Shown one piece after another: positions 33,727-42,459 of a stretch of DNA of 63,097 nucleotides. Position numbers and translations under genes: made by a program. The number at the start of each line of letters is the position of its first letter. The first letter of the stretch is position 1. The stretch comes from Streptomyces sp. Its GTDB lineage: Bacteria; Actinomycetota; Actinomycetes; Streptomycetales; Streptomycetaceae. The stretch is from positions 1-63,097 of the forward strand of contig NZ_JAEKKT010000204.1 of assembly GCF_019510245.1 (NCBI RefSeq), in the 5' to 3' direction. A model generated the notes under the pieces. The model was given only the letters and a program-made list of their open reading frames with translations, made no database searches and had not been told where the DNA came from.

Positions 33727-33754
33727 GGGAATGTTGCGCGGCGGACCACTGTTG
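33727..33754 (+). promoter_or_regulatory. Sigma-R-dependent promoter of sigR (p2)
   Basis: GGGAAT (33727-33732), an 18-base spacer and GTTG (33751-33754) match the sigma-R consensus exactly. It starts six bases after the hydrolase stop and lies 59 bases upstream of the long-form sigR start, as expected of the autoregulated sigRp2. Confidence 0.87.
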
Positions 33755-33812
33755 AGGCGGACAGAAGTGCTGGGACACCAGCGCCGACGCCGAAGGAGAG
33801 GAAGTCCGCCGC

Positions 33813-34661
33813 ATGGGTTCGACCATCTGCCCGAGCCGTAGCAGCAGCGCTGACCTGGACTGGACGGTGCTGCACGCGGCCAAGACCGCTCCTATTCGAG
33901 CGGCGGCAGGCACGGGTCGTGTTCTATCCTCCGAGACGAGTGGGATCGGTTTTGGTCCTGCCCGGGATCTTGAGGAGGTGGGTCCGGTCACCGGTACCGA
34001 CGCAGGGACCGACAACGGCCAGGCGGAGCTGCCCGAGGGCCAGGGCGTCAGCGCGGAGTCGACGTCGGAGCGCACCGCGCGCTTCGAGCGGGACGCGCTC
34101 GAATTCCTCGACCAGATGTACTCGGCCGCGCTGCGCATGACGCGCAACCCGGCCGACGCCGAGGACCTGGTGCAGGAGACCTACGCCAAGGCGTACGCGT
34201 CCTTCCACCAGTTCCGTGAGGGCACCAACCTCAAGGCCTGGCTGTACCGCATTCTCACGAACACCTTCATCAACTCGTACCGCAAGAAGCAGCGCGAACC
34301 CCAGCGCTCCGCGGCCGAGGAGATCGAGGACTGGCAGCTCGCGCGTGCCGAGTCGCACATGTCGACGGGTCTGCGCTCCGCGGAGTCGCAGGCGCTCGAC
34401 CACCTGCCCGACTCGGACGTGAAGGAAGCACTCCAGGCGATCCCCGAGGAGTTCCGCATCGCCGTGTACCTCGCAGACGTCGAGGGCTTTGCGTACAAGG
34501 AGATCGCGGACATCATGGGGACACCCATCGGTACGGTGATGTCCCGGCTGCACCGAGGCCGCCGTCAACTGCGCGGCATGCTGGAGGACTACGCGCGTGA
34601 GCGCGGGCTCGTCCCGGCCGGCGCCGGAGAGTCGAACGAAGCGAAAGGCTCGGGCTCATGA
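33813..34661 (+). CDS. sigR: RNA polymerase sigma factor SigR (with long isoform)
   Basis: An ECF sigma factor controlling the thiol-oxidative-stress response. Region 2 (FLDQMYSAALRMTRNPADAEDL) and region 4 (FRIAVYLADVEGFAYKEIADI) are intact. Two starts are visible: ATG 33813, behind GAAGGAGAGGAAG, gives a 282-residue form; GTG 33978 gives the 227-residue form. The difference is exactly 55 codons, the size reported for the unstable sigma-R' isoform made from the sigma-R promoter in S. coelicolor. TATCCT at 33925-33930 could be a -10 for the short form. The stop overlaps rsrA (ATGA). Confidence 0.95.
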   Translation: MGSTICPSRSSSADLDWTVLHAAKTAPIRAAAGTGRVLSSETSGIGFGPARDLEEVGPVTGTDAGTDNGQAELPEGQGVSAESTSERTARFERDALEFLDQMYSAALRMTRNPADAEDLVQETYAKAYASFHQFREGTNLKAWLYRILTNTFINSYRKKQREPQRSAAEEIEDWQLARAESHMSTGLRSAESQALDHLPDSDVKEALQAIPEEFRIAVYLADVEGFAYKEIADIMGTPIGTVMSRLHRGRRQLRGMLEDYARERGLVPAGAGESNEAKGSGS

Positions 34662-34984
34662 GCTGCGGAGAGCCGCACGAGACGGACTGCAGTGAGGTAC
34701 TCGATCATCTGTACGAGTTCCTCGACAGTGAGATGCCTGACGTCGATCGCGTCAAGTTCAGGCAGCACTTCGACGAGTGCTCCCCCTGCCTGGAGAAGTA
34801 CGGGCTGGAAGAGGCCGTGAAGAAGCTGGTCAAGCGGTGCTGCGGGCATGACGACGTGCCCACCGACCTGCGGGCCAAGGTGCTGGGGCGGCTGGATCTG
34901 ATCCGCTCCGGCCAGGCGGTCCCGGACCACGACGTCACGGCGTCCCGGGCCGCCCAGCCCGCACCGGTCACGCCGGAGAGCTGA
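34658..34984 (+). CDS. rsrA: Zinc-binding redox-sensitive anti-sigma factor RsrA
   Basis: A 108-residue anti-sigma-R factor. The redox/zinc residues C11, H37, C41 and C44 sit in the ZAS motif (QHFDECSPC), with further cysteines C3, C61 and C62, exactly the S. coelicolor pattern. Oxidation forms a disulfide, releases zinc and frees sigma-R. The gene starts inside the sigR stop (ATGA overlap), so the two are made in balance. A hairpin terminator follows within ten bases. Confidence 0.96.
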   Translation: MSCGEPHETDCSEVLDHLYEFLDSEMPDVDRVKFRQHFDECSPCLEKYGLEEAVKKLVKRCCGHDDVPTDLRAKVLGRLDLIRSGQAVPDHDVTASRAAQPAPVTPES

Positions 34985-34992
34985 CCGCGGCA

Positions 34993-35012
34993 GCGCCGCC
35001 CGCAGGCGGCGC
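34993..35012 (+). terminator. Hairpin after rsrA
   Basis: GCGCCGCC pairs perfectly with GGCGGCGC around CGCA, starting nine bases after the rsrA stop. Confidence 0.65.
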
Positions 35013-35136
35013 GGAGCCGTTCCCGCCCCGGTGCCCCATCACCCGAACGTGCTAATCCTCCGGTCATAAGCCCCCGGACTGCGACTCCCGCCCTAGGCTC
35101 CGGAGCCTGGACGGGCATGGTCGGGGGAGGGGCGAG

Positions 35137-36465
35137 ATGGAGGCGGTCCCGGTACGGGTACGCGCGTACGTGACCTGCGTCGCCCTCGCCGTCCTGTTCT
35201 GTCTGCTGCCGCTGCCCGACCTGCGTGCACCCTGGTGGGTCGTCGCCCTCCTCGCCGGGCTGTACGCGGCCTGCGAGCACGTCGTACGGCGCCGCCTCGG
35301 CGGCACTTTCTACCCGGTGCTGCTCGCCGGTGCCTTCCTGCTGCCGCCACCGGCCGCCGCGCTCGTGCCGCTGCCGGGTGCGCTGCTCTCCCGCGCCGAG
35401 CAACGGCCGCAGGCGCTGCGCCGGACCTGGCGGGCCGCCGAGCTGGCGCTCGCGGTGTGGGGCGCGGGGCGCGTGCACTGGGCGCTGGGCGGGCGGGACT
35501 CGGTGGTGGGCTGCGACTTCCCGTACGCGCTGCTCCCCTGCGGCGCGGCCGTGCTGGCCTTCTGCGCCGTTCTCACGGTGCTGGACGGCGGGATCCTCGC
35601 CGTTGCCGAGCGGGTCCCGGTCCGCCGGGCCTGGCGCGGCCTGCTCTCCCGCTCCCTCGCCCCGGTCGGGGTGCACGGGCTGGCCGGGCTGATGATGGCG
35701 GTGCTCTGGCGCAGCCCCTACGGCCCCGTCGCAGCTCTCCTCGTCCTGCTGCCGATGTGCGTGTCCTGGTGGGTGTTCGCCCAGTACCACCGGGAGCGCG
35801 CCGCCCATCAGGCCACCATCCGCGCGCTCGTCCAGGCCGTCGACATCAAGGACGGGTACACCCGCGGGCACAGCGAGCGGGTCGGGCAGGCCTCCGTGAT
35901 GATCGCGCGCGAACTGGGCATGGACGACGACCGGGTGGAGGTGCTCCGGTTCGCCGGCATCCTCCACGACGTGGGGAAGCTGGGCGTCCCCACCCGGCTG
36001 CTCCGCAAGGACGGGCCGCTCACGCCGGAGGAGCGGCGGATCATCGAACTGCACCCCGAGTACGGCCACGAGATGGTGCGCGGCATCTCCTTCCTGGGGG
36101 AGGCCCGCGCGGCGATCCTCCACCACCACGAGCGCATCGACGGCAGCGGCTACCCCTACGGACTGGCGGGCGGCCAGATCCCGGAGTCCGCCCGCGTGGT
36201 GGCCGTGGCCGACGCGTTCGACGCGATGACCTCGACGCGCTCCTACAGCAGGGCCCGGCCGGTGGCGGCCGCCGTGGCGGAGTTGCGGCGGTGCGCGGGG
36301 CGGCACTTCGACCCGGGGATCGTCGACGCCCTGACGCGAGCGCTGGCCAGGCACGGCTGGCACCCGGCGGTCACCGCGGACGTACAGCCGGCGGACCCGC
36401 CCGGCCCGGCCCTCCCCGGTCCGCCGGGCGGTGACCGCGAAAGCGTCGGGCGAGGTGCCCCGTGA
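35137..36465 (+). CDS. Membrane HD-GYP-type phosphodiesterase
   Basis: A 442-residue protein. The N-terminal half has about seven or eight hydrophobic segments, probably a membrane sensor domain. The C-terminal half (about 225-405) is an HD-GYP domain with HSERV, LHDVGKLGVP, HHHERIDGSGYPYGL and VADAFDAMTS in order, so all metal-ligand motifs and the GYP triad are present. HD-GYP enzymes hydrolyse cyclic di-GMP, a regulator of Streptomyces development. Its stop overlaps the GTG of the next gene (GTGA). Confidence 0.9.
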   Translation: MEAVPVRVRAYVTCVALAVLFCLLPLPDLRAPWWVVALLAGLYAACEHVVRRRLGGTFYPVLLAGAFLLPPPAAALVPLPGALLSRAEQRPQALRRTWRAAELALAVWGAGRVHWALGGRDSVVGCDFPYALLPCGAAVLAFCAVLTVLDGGILAVAERVPVRRAWRGLLSRSLAPVGVHGLAGLMMAVLWRSPYGPVAALLVLLPMCVSWWVFAQYHRERAAHQATIRALVQAVDIKDGYTRGHSERVGQASVMIARELGMDDDRVEVLRFAGILHDVGKLGVPTRLLRKDGPLTPEERRIIELHPEYGHEMVRGISFLGEARAAILHHHERIDGSGYPYGLAGGQIPESARVVAVADAFDAMTSTRSYSRARPVAAAVAELRRCAGRHFDPGIVDALTRALARHGWHPAVTADVQPADPPGPALPGPPGGDRESVGRGAP

Positions 36466-37787
36466 CGTCCGGGGTCCCGGCGTTCGCCCCGGGACCGGCG
36501 GCCCGCGGCGGCGGCAGCGGTTTCGCCCCTCCGGCCGCGGCCCTTCGCTCCCGCCGCCCCGCCGCGCTCGGCTGCATCCGCCTCGCCGCCCTGCTCCTCG
36601 CCCTCGGCTGTCTCGCCGGCACCCTCTGGGAAGGCCTCGACGACCGCGGCGCCGCCCTCGCCTTCGGCGTGCTCGTCGGCATCGGCGAGTGGGCCCGGTG
36701 GACCGGCGCCGAGGTGCGGGAGGCCGCGCCGCTCGGGGCCGCGGGCGGGCTCGCCTACGCGCTGCTCGGCGGCGACGCCGGGGCCGCCACGCACGACGGG
36801 GCCTTCCAGGTCGTCGCCGTCGTCTGCGCGGCCTCGCTGCTCGGCAACGTCCCGCACATAGCCGACGGGCGGCGGCCCACCCTCGACCACCTCACCCGCC
36901 GCGTCCTCACCGTCGGCTTCGCCGCCGTCTGCTTCCAACCCCTCCACAACAGGAGCGCGTTGGAGCATTGGGGCGGACCGGTGTACGCCCTGCTGCTCGT
37001 CGCGCTCCTCGTGCTCACCGCGCTGTGTGACGCCGTGCTCGCCGCCGCGCAGGCCCACTCGCGGACGGCGTGGCCGTTCGGGCCGCTGCTGCGGGACGAA
37101 CTGCGCGGGCTGCTCGGCATCGGGTCCGCCGTCTGCGCCACCGGGGCCGTGATCGCACTGGCCGTCGCCGTCGTCGGGCTGTGGGCGCTGCCCGTGTTCT
37201 GCCTGCCCCTCCTCCTCACCCAGCTGTCCCTGCGCCGGTACGCGGCCGTCCGGGCCACCTACCGGCAGACCATCGCCTCCCTGGCCCGCGCCACCGAGAT
37301 AGCGGGGTACACCCCGGCCGGGCACGCCCGCCGGGTCGCCGCGCTGAGCCGGGCCGTCGGGCGGGACCTGGGCCTGTCCGGGGCGGAGCTCACCGTCCTG
37401 GAACACGCGGCGCTCATGCACGACATCGGTCAGCTCAGCCTCGTCGACCCGGTGCCCGCCGGGGCGACCGCCGGGCTGCCGGCGGCGGAGCAGCGCCGGA
37501 TAGCCTTGCTCGGCGGGGCCGTCGTACGGCAGACCGGGGTGGACGCGGCGGTCGCCGTGGTCGTGGAACGGCAGGCCGACCCCTACCGGGAGCAGCCGGT
37601 CGCCGCGCGGATCGTGCGGGCCGTCAACGCGTACGAGGAGAAGGCCCGGGATTCCGGGCCCGGCGGGCCGCTGGCGGCGCTGGAGGAGTTACGGCTGGCC
37701 ACCGCCGGGGACTACGCTCCGGAGGTTGTGGAGTCCCTGGCCCGCGTGCTCTCCCGGGACTGTCTGACCTTGCGCGCGGCTGGGTAA
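36462..37787 (+). CDS. Membrane HD-domain protein lacking the GYP motif
   Basis: A 441-residue sister of the preceding gene: hydrophobic N-terminal half (about six helices) and an HD domain at about 280-420. It keeps GHARRV and MHDIGQL but has no GYP triad and lacks the HHE segment, so it is probably catalytically weak or dead. It is translationally coupled to the HD-GYP gene. A regulatory or heterodimer role with the active sister is the likely reading. Confidence 0.8.
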   Translation: MTSGVPAFAPGPAARGGGSGFAPPAAALRSRRPAALGCIRLAALLLALGCLAGTLWEGLDDRGAALAFGVLVGIGEWARWTGAEVREAAPLGAAGGLAYALLGGDAGAATHDGAFQVVAVVCAASLLGNVPHIADGRRPTLDHLTRRVLTVGFAAVCFQPLHNRSALEHWGGPVYALLLVALLVLTALCDAVLAAAQAHSRTAWPFGPLLRDELRGLLGIGSAVCATGAVIALAVAVVGLWALPVFCLPLLLTQLSLRRYAAVRATYRQTIASLARATEIAGYTPAGHARRVAALSRAVGRDLGLSGAELTVLEHAALMHDIGQLSLVDPVPAGATAGLPAAEQRRIALLGGAVVRQTGVDAAVAVVVERQADPYREQPVAARIVRAVNAYEEKARDSGPGGPLAALEELRLATAGDYAPEVVESLARVLSRDCLTLRAAG

Positions 37788-37844
37788 CCCATGGGTAATG
37801 AGCGGCGCTCCCGTCGTACGTGGTTGGATGCGAGGGAGAGGGTG

Positions 37845-38882
37845 ATGTCCGGGGGCACAAGCCAGCCCACTGTGCGGAACTGGAACTGGCAGGCGGGAAT
37901 CGTGAGGATCTTCGGCAAGGGACGGCACCGGCCCTCCGCCTCCTGGCGGCAGGCCACCGACCGCGCGTTCACGCTGATCGGCGACGGCCGGTACGAGGAC
38001 GCGGGCGAGCTGCTGACACGCGCCGCCGACCTGGAACCCTGGCTGTCGGAGTCCTGGTTCAACCTCGCCCTGCTGCACAAGTTCCGGCACGACTGGGAGC
38101 AGGCGCGGGCGGCAGGCCTGCGCGCGGTGGCCCTGCTCGACCGGGAGACCGGCGCGCCCGACTGGTGGAACGTGGGCATCGCGGCGACCGCCCTCCAGGA
38201 CTGGCCGCTGGCCCGGCGGGCCTGGCAGGCGTACGGGCTGCGGGTGCCGGGAGGCGCCACCGCGTCCGGCGAGCCGGACGGCATGGACCTGGGCAGTGCC
38301 GCCGTACGGCTGTCCCCGGAAGGGGAGGCCGAGGTGGTGTGGGGGCGGCGGCTGGACCCCGCCCGTATCGAGGTGCAGTCCATCCCGCTTCCCTCGTCCG
38401 GGCGACGCTGGGGCGAGGTGGTCCTGCACGACGGGGTGCCGCACGGTGAGCGGACCACGGCGACCGGGCACGCGTACCCCGTCTTCGACGAGATCGAGCT
38501 GTGGGCGCCGTCGCCGGTGCCGACGTGGGTGGTGCTGCTGGAGGCGGCGACCGAGGCCGACCGGGACGCGCTGGAACAGCTGGCGGGGGATGCCGGGTTC
38601 GCGGCGGAGGACTGGTCCTCTTCGGTGCGGTTGCTGTGCCGGATGTGCTCCGAGTCGCGGATGCCGTCGGACGAGGGCGACGGGGTGCATCTCGATCCCC
38701 ACGACCACAGTGAGCCGGGGCATCCGGGGCCGCTGGGGCATCGGACGGACGGGCAGCTGTGGGTGCCGGAGCGGGAGTGCGGGGTGGCTGCGCCGGCTGC
38801 GCTGGTGAGGGGGTTGCTGGACGGGTGGGTTGCGGACAGCCCGGATTCCAGGGATTGGCGGGATTTGGAAGAGGTGTGCTGA
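37845..38882 (+). CDS. TPR-containing protein
   Basis: A 345-residue cytoplasmic protein. Residues about 30-130 hold two or three TPR-like helix pairs (LIGDGRYEDAGELLTRAADL, then FNLALLHKF). The rest is a beta-rich domain with no recognised family, ending in a segment rich in His, Asp and Gly around CRMCSESRMPSDE, which could bind a metal. ATG 37845 is preferred because GAGGGAGAGG precedes it; the frame is open to 37791. It lies 57 bases after the HD gene. Confidence 0.78.
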   Translation: MSGGTSQPTVRNWNWQAGIVRIFGKGRHRPSASWRQATDRAFTLIGDGRYEDAGELLTRAADLEPWLSESWFNLALLHKFRHDWEQARAAGLRAVALLDRETGAPDWWNVGIAATALQDWPLARRAWQAYGLRVPGGATASGEPDGMDLGSAAVRLSPEGEAEVVWGRRLDPARIEVQSIPLPSSGRRWGEVVLHDGVPHGERTTATGHAYPVFDEIELWAPSPVPTWVVLLEAATEADRDALEQLAGDAGFAAEDWSSSVRLLCRMCSESRMPSDEGDGVHLDPHDHSEPGHPGPLGHRTDGQLWVPERECGVAAPAALVRGLLDGWVADSPDSRDWRDLEEVC

Positions 38883-38904
38883 GGCCGGTGGGACGCTGCG
38901 GGCT

Positions 38905-38955
38905 GTGAGCGGTCGCTCGCGCAGTTCCCCGCGCCCCTGACGGGCGCCTCCACGT
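38905..38955. repeat. Dispersed palindromic repeat, short form
   Basis: GTCGCTCGCGCAGTTCCCCG followed by CGCCCCTGACGGGCGCC, between the TPR gene and def. It matches the start and end of the longer elements at 28258-28345 and 59607-59700. Confidence 0.65.
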
Positions 38956-39008
38956 ACCCTGTATCAGCAATATCACCCCCGTTTTACCTAGGAAGGCTTA
39001 CGTCGGTC

Positions 39009-39659
39009 ATGGCGCAGCAGGACACCGATCAGCAGCACGCGGGCGTGCTCCCCGTGGACGACGAGGGATTCGTCGTCGACACCGAGGGGACCGAGGAGCG
39101 CGAGAACGCCTGGCGTGAGCGGGGGACGTCGCGGCCCATCACCGTCGTCGGGAACCCGGTGCTGCACAAGGAGTGCAAGGACGTCATCGAGTTCGGGGCG
39201 GAGCTGGACCAGCTCGTCGCCGACATGTTCGCCAGCCAGCGGACCGCCGAGGGCGTCGGCCTCGCCGCCAACCAGATCGGCGTCGACCTGAAGGTCTTCG
39301 TCTACGACTGCCAGGACGACGAGGGCGTCCGGCACGTCGGTGTGGTGTGCAACCCGAAGCTGGTCGACCTGCCCGCCGAGAAGCGGCGGCTGGACGACAG
39401 CAACGAGGGGTGCCTGTCGGTGCCCACCGCCTACGCGCCGCTCGCCCGGCCCGACTACGCCGAGGTCACCGGGCAGGACGAGAAGGGCAACCCGATCAAG
39501 GTGCGCGGCACCGGCTACTTCGCTCGGTGTTTGCAGCACGAGACCGACCACTTGTACGGCTACCTGTACATCGACCGGCTCTCCAAGCGTGAGCGCAAGG
39601 ACGCGCTGCGGCAGATGGCCGAGAACGAGCCCCGCTACCCCGTGGTCGCCAACGACTGA
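39009..39659 (+). CDS. def: Peptide deformylase
   Basis: A 216-residue Fe/Zn enzyme that removes the formyl group from nascent proteins. Motif 1 is GVGLAANQIG, motif 2 is EGCLS and motif 3 is QHETDHLYG. An N-terminal extension of about 45 residues rich in acidic and polar residues distinguishes this actinobacterial paralogue. The ATG is preceded by AGGAAGG with slightly long spacing. A very strong hairpin follows the stop. Confidence 0.95.
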   Translation: MAQQDTDQQHAGVLPVDDEGFVVDTEGTEERENAWRERGTSRPITVVGNPVLHKECKDVIEFGAELDQLVADMFASQRTAEGVGLAANQIGVDLKVFVYDCQDDEGVRHVGVVCNPKLVDLPAEKRRLDDSNEGCLSVPTAYAPLARPDYAEVTGQDEKGNPIKVRGTGYFARCLQHETDHLYGYLYIDRLSKRERKDALRQMAENEPRYPVVAND

Positions 39660-39678
39660 GACACAGAAGGACACGTGT

Positions 39679-39720
39679 GACGAACGCCTGGTCGGGCCCG
39701 CCCCGACCAGGCATTCGTCA
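39679..39720 (+). terminator. Long hairpin terminator after def
   Basis: A stem of about 19 bp (39679-39697 with 39701-39720) containing GCCTGGTCGGG and CCCGACCAGGC, with one bulge and a three- to four-base loop. Confidence 0.85.
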
Positions 39721-39958
39721 TGTTCGGTCAGACTCGCCCATCTGTGCGTCGTACATTCGATCCTTTGTGCACCCCTAGCGAACCCTAATCAGTCACACAA
39801 GGGGAGATTCTCGGCACTGTGGGGTAGTGAGTGAAGCAAATCCGTTCCCAGACCGGTCAGTTGTGGTGCTGAATGGGGACTGCGGGGATACGCAACGGCG
39901 CACGCCCGGCACGGCGGGAGGGGTGTGCGCACCTGGCTCGGCTGAGAGGGGTTTGTTC
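39721..39958 (+). promoter_or_regulatory. Promoter/leader region of eizA
   Basis: About 240 bases of lower G+C than the surroundings between the def terminator and eizA. An open frame runs in phase with eizA from 39827 but is not needed. GAGAGGGG is placed seven bases before the eizA GTG. I cannot assign a definite -10/-35. Confidence 0.45.
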
Positions 39959-41044
39959 GTGCATGCTTTCTCACACAGCACCACATCGACGCCGACGGCG
40001 GTCGCGGTTCCACCACAACTCGCCCTCCCGGTGATCGAGGCCGAGTTTCCCCGGCAACTGCATCCGTATTGGCCACGGCTACAGGAGAAGACCCGCCTCT
40101 GGCTGCTGGAAAAGCGGCTGATGCCGGCGGACAAGGTGCGGGAATATGCCGACGGCCTTTGCTACACCGACCTCATGGCGGGGTACTACCTGGGCGCGTC
40201 CGACGAGGTCATCCAGGCGATATGCGACTACAGCGCCTGGTTCTTCGTCTGGGACGACCGGCACGACCGTGACGTCGTGCACGGCAGGCCGGCCGACTGG
40301 CGACGGCTGCGGTTCCGGCTGCACGCGGCTCTCGACGCGCCCCTGCACCACCTGCACCACCCCGACACCCTGGTCGCCGGGTTCGCCGACAGCATCGCGC
40401 GGTTGTACGCGTTCCTGCCGGGGACCTGGAACCAGCGGTTCGCCCGGCACTTCCACGAGGTGATCGAGGCGTACGACCGCGAGTTCCGCAACCGCACCTC
40501 GGGATACGTCCCCGGGGTCGAGGAATACCTCGCCCTGCGACGCCTCACTTTCGCCCACTGGATATGGACGGACCTGCTGGAGCCGAGCGCCGGGACCGAA
40601 CTCCCGGACGCCGTACGGAAAAACCCGGCGTACCGCCGGGCGGCGCTGCTCAGCCAGGAATTCGCCGCCTGGTACAACGACCTCTGCTCGCTGCCGAAGG
40701 AAATAGCGGGCGACGAGGTCCACAATCTCGGAATCAGTCTCGTCACCCATGAGGGAATGAGTCTGGAGCAGGCGGTCGAGGAAGTCAGGCGACGCGTCGA
40801 GGAATGCATCAGCGAATTCCTGGTCGCCGAGCGGGCCGTACTGCGGTTCGCCGAGGAACTCGACGACGGCACCGTGCACGGAAAGGAACTCGGTGTCGCC
40901 GTCACGGCCTGCGTCGGCAATATGCGGAACTGGTTCAGCTCCGTCTACTGGTTCCACCACGAATCCGGCCGATACATGGTCGACAGCTGGGACGACCGGT
41001 CCACGCCCCCGTACGTCAACAACGAAGCGGCAGGTGAGAAATGA
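39959..41044 (+). CDS. eizA: Epi-isozizaene synthase
   Basis: A 361-residue class I terpene synthase that cyclises farnesyl diphosphate to (+)-epi-isozizaene. The Asp-rich motif DDRHD is at residues 99-103 and the NSE triad is N240, S244 and E248 (NDLCSLPKE). Length, motif numbering and the C-terminal WFHHESGRYMVDSWDDRST region agree with the S. coelicolor enzyme. GTG 39959, behind GAGAGGGG, gives the matching N terminus; earlier in-frame codons are not used. Its stop overlaps the P450 start (ATGA). Confidence 0.95.
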   Translation: MHAFSHSTTSTPTAVAVPPQLALPVIEAEFPRQLHPYWPRLQEKTRLWLLEKRLMPADKVREYADGLCYTDLMAGYYLGASDEVIQAICDYSAWFFVWDDRHDRDVVHGRPADWRRLRFRLHAALDAPLHHLHHPDTLVAGFADSIARLYAFLPGTWNQRFARHFHEVIEAYDREFRNRTSGYVPGVEEYLALRRLTFAHWIWTDLLEPSAGTELPDAVRKNPAYRRAALLSQEFAAWYNDLCSLPKEIAGDEVHNLGISLVTHEGMSLEQAVEEVRRRVEECISEFLVAERAVLRFAEELDDGTVHGKELGVAVTACVGNMRNWFSSVYWFHHESGRYMVDSWDDRSTPPYVNNEAAGEK

Positions 41045-42420
41045 CCGTCGAGTCCGTGAAGCCCGCGACCGCGGAGGCTTCCGAACACGCTGAACTGCGC
41101 GAACCGCCCCTGGCCGGCGGCAGGGTGCCGCTACTCGGGCACGGCTGGCGGCTGGTCCGTGACCCGCTGGCCTTCATGACCCGGCTGCGCGCCCACGGCG
41201 ACATGGTCCGCCTCAGGCTCGGCCCCAAGGAGGTGTACGCCGTCACCACCCCGGAGCTCACCGGCGCCCTCGCCCTGAACCCCGACTTCATCATCGCCGG
41301 CCCGCTCTGGGAGTCCCTGGAAGGGCTGCTCGGCAAGGAGGGTGTCGCCACCGCCAACGGCCCCCGCCACCGGCGCCAACGCCGCACCATCCAGCCCGCG
41401 TTCAACCTCTCCGCGATACCCGCCTACGGGCCGGTCATGGAGGAGGAGGCGCATGCCCTGACCGAACGCTGGCAGCCCGGCTCCACCGTCGACTGCACCT
41501 CGGAGTCCTTCCGGGTCGCCGTCCGCATCGCCGCCCGCTGCCTGCTGCACGGCGAGTACATGGACGAGCGCGCGGAGCGGCTCAGCGTCGACCTCGCGAG
41601 CGTCTTCCGCGGTATGTACCGGCGGATGGTCGTACCACTCGGCCCGCTGTACCGGCTGCCGTTGCCGGCCAACCGTGAATTCAACCGGGCGCTGGCCGAT
41701 TTGCATCTCCTCGTCGACGAGATCGTCACCGAGCGCCGGGCATCTGGTCAAAAGCCGGACGATTTGCTGACGGCATTGCTCGCGGCGAAGGACGAGAATG
41801 GCGACCCCATCGGGGAACAGGAGATCCACGACCAGGTGGTCGCGATACTCACCCCCGGCAGCGAAACAGTCGCCTCCACGATCATGTGGCTGCTCCAGGT
41901 CCTCGCCGAACATCCGGAACACGCCGAGAAGGTACGGACCGAGGTCGAATCCGTGACGGGCGGTCAGCCGGTCGGTTTTGAGCACGTGCGCCGGCTCTCG
42001 CACACCAACAATGTCGTGGTCGAGGCGATGCGTTTGCGGCCGGCCGTATGGATATTGACGCGCCGGGCCAAGACCGACACCGAACTCGGTGGCTATCGCA
42101 TTCCGGCCGGGGCCGACATCGTCTACAGCCCGTACGCCGTCCAGCGCGACCCGCACTCCTACGCCGGGCACCTCGAGTTCGACCCGGACCGCTGGCTGCC
42201 GGAGCGGGCGGGGGACGTGCCCAAGTACGCCATGAGCCCCTTCAGCGTGGGCAACCGCAAGTGCCCCAGCGACCACTTCTCCATGACCCAGCTCAGCCTG
42301 ATCACGGCGGCCCTGTGCGCCAAGTACCGCTTCGAGCAGGTCGCGGGGTCGAACGACACCACCCGGGTGGGCATCACCCTGCGCCCGCAGCGGCTGTTGC
42401 TCGCCCCCGTGCCCTGGTGA
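41041..42420 (+). CDS. cyp170A1: Cytochrome P450 CYP170A1, albaflavenone monooxygenase
   Basis: A 459-residue P450 that oxidises epi-isozizaene in two steps, through albaflavenol, to the antibiotic albaflavenone. The haem ligand is the cysteine of FSVGNRKCPSD; the I-helix reads ILTPGSETVAS in place of the usual AGxxT, and the ExxR-like segment is EAMR. It is translationally coupled to eizA. The S. coelicolor orthologue also has a second, moonlighting farnesene-synthase activity; the acidic KPDDLLTALL stretch here might relate to it, but I cannot confirm the site. Confidence 0.94.
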   Translation: MTVESVKPATAEASEHAELREPPLAGGRVPLLGHGWRLVRDPLAFMTRLRAHGDMVRLRLGPKEVYAVTTPELTGALALNPDFIIAGPLWESLEGLLGKEGVATANGPRHRRQRRTIQPAFNLSAIPAYGPVMEEEAHALTERWQPGSTVDCTSESFRVAVRIAARCLLHGEYMDERAERLSVDLASVFRGMYRRMVVPLGPLYRLPLPANREFNRALADLHLLVDEIVTERRASGQKPDDLLTALLAAKDENGDPIGEQEIHDQVVAILTPGSETVASTIMWLLQVLAEHPEHAEKVRTEVESVTGGQPVGFEHVRRLSHTNNVVVEAMRLRPAVWILTRRAKTDTELGGYRIPAGADIVYSPYAVQRDPHSYAGHLEFDPDRWLPERAGDVPKYAMSPFSVGNRKCPSDHFSMTQLSLITAALCAKYRFEQVAGSNDTTRVGITLRPQRLLLAPVPW

Positions 42421-42459
42421 CCCGCCGGCCGGCGGACCACGCCTGATACCGGCGCGCGC

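Noticed and set aside
39827..42420. A larger secondary-metabolite cluster around eizA
   Set aside because: Only the synthase and its P450 are present; def lies upstream and nrdS downstream, as in S. coelicolor.
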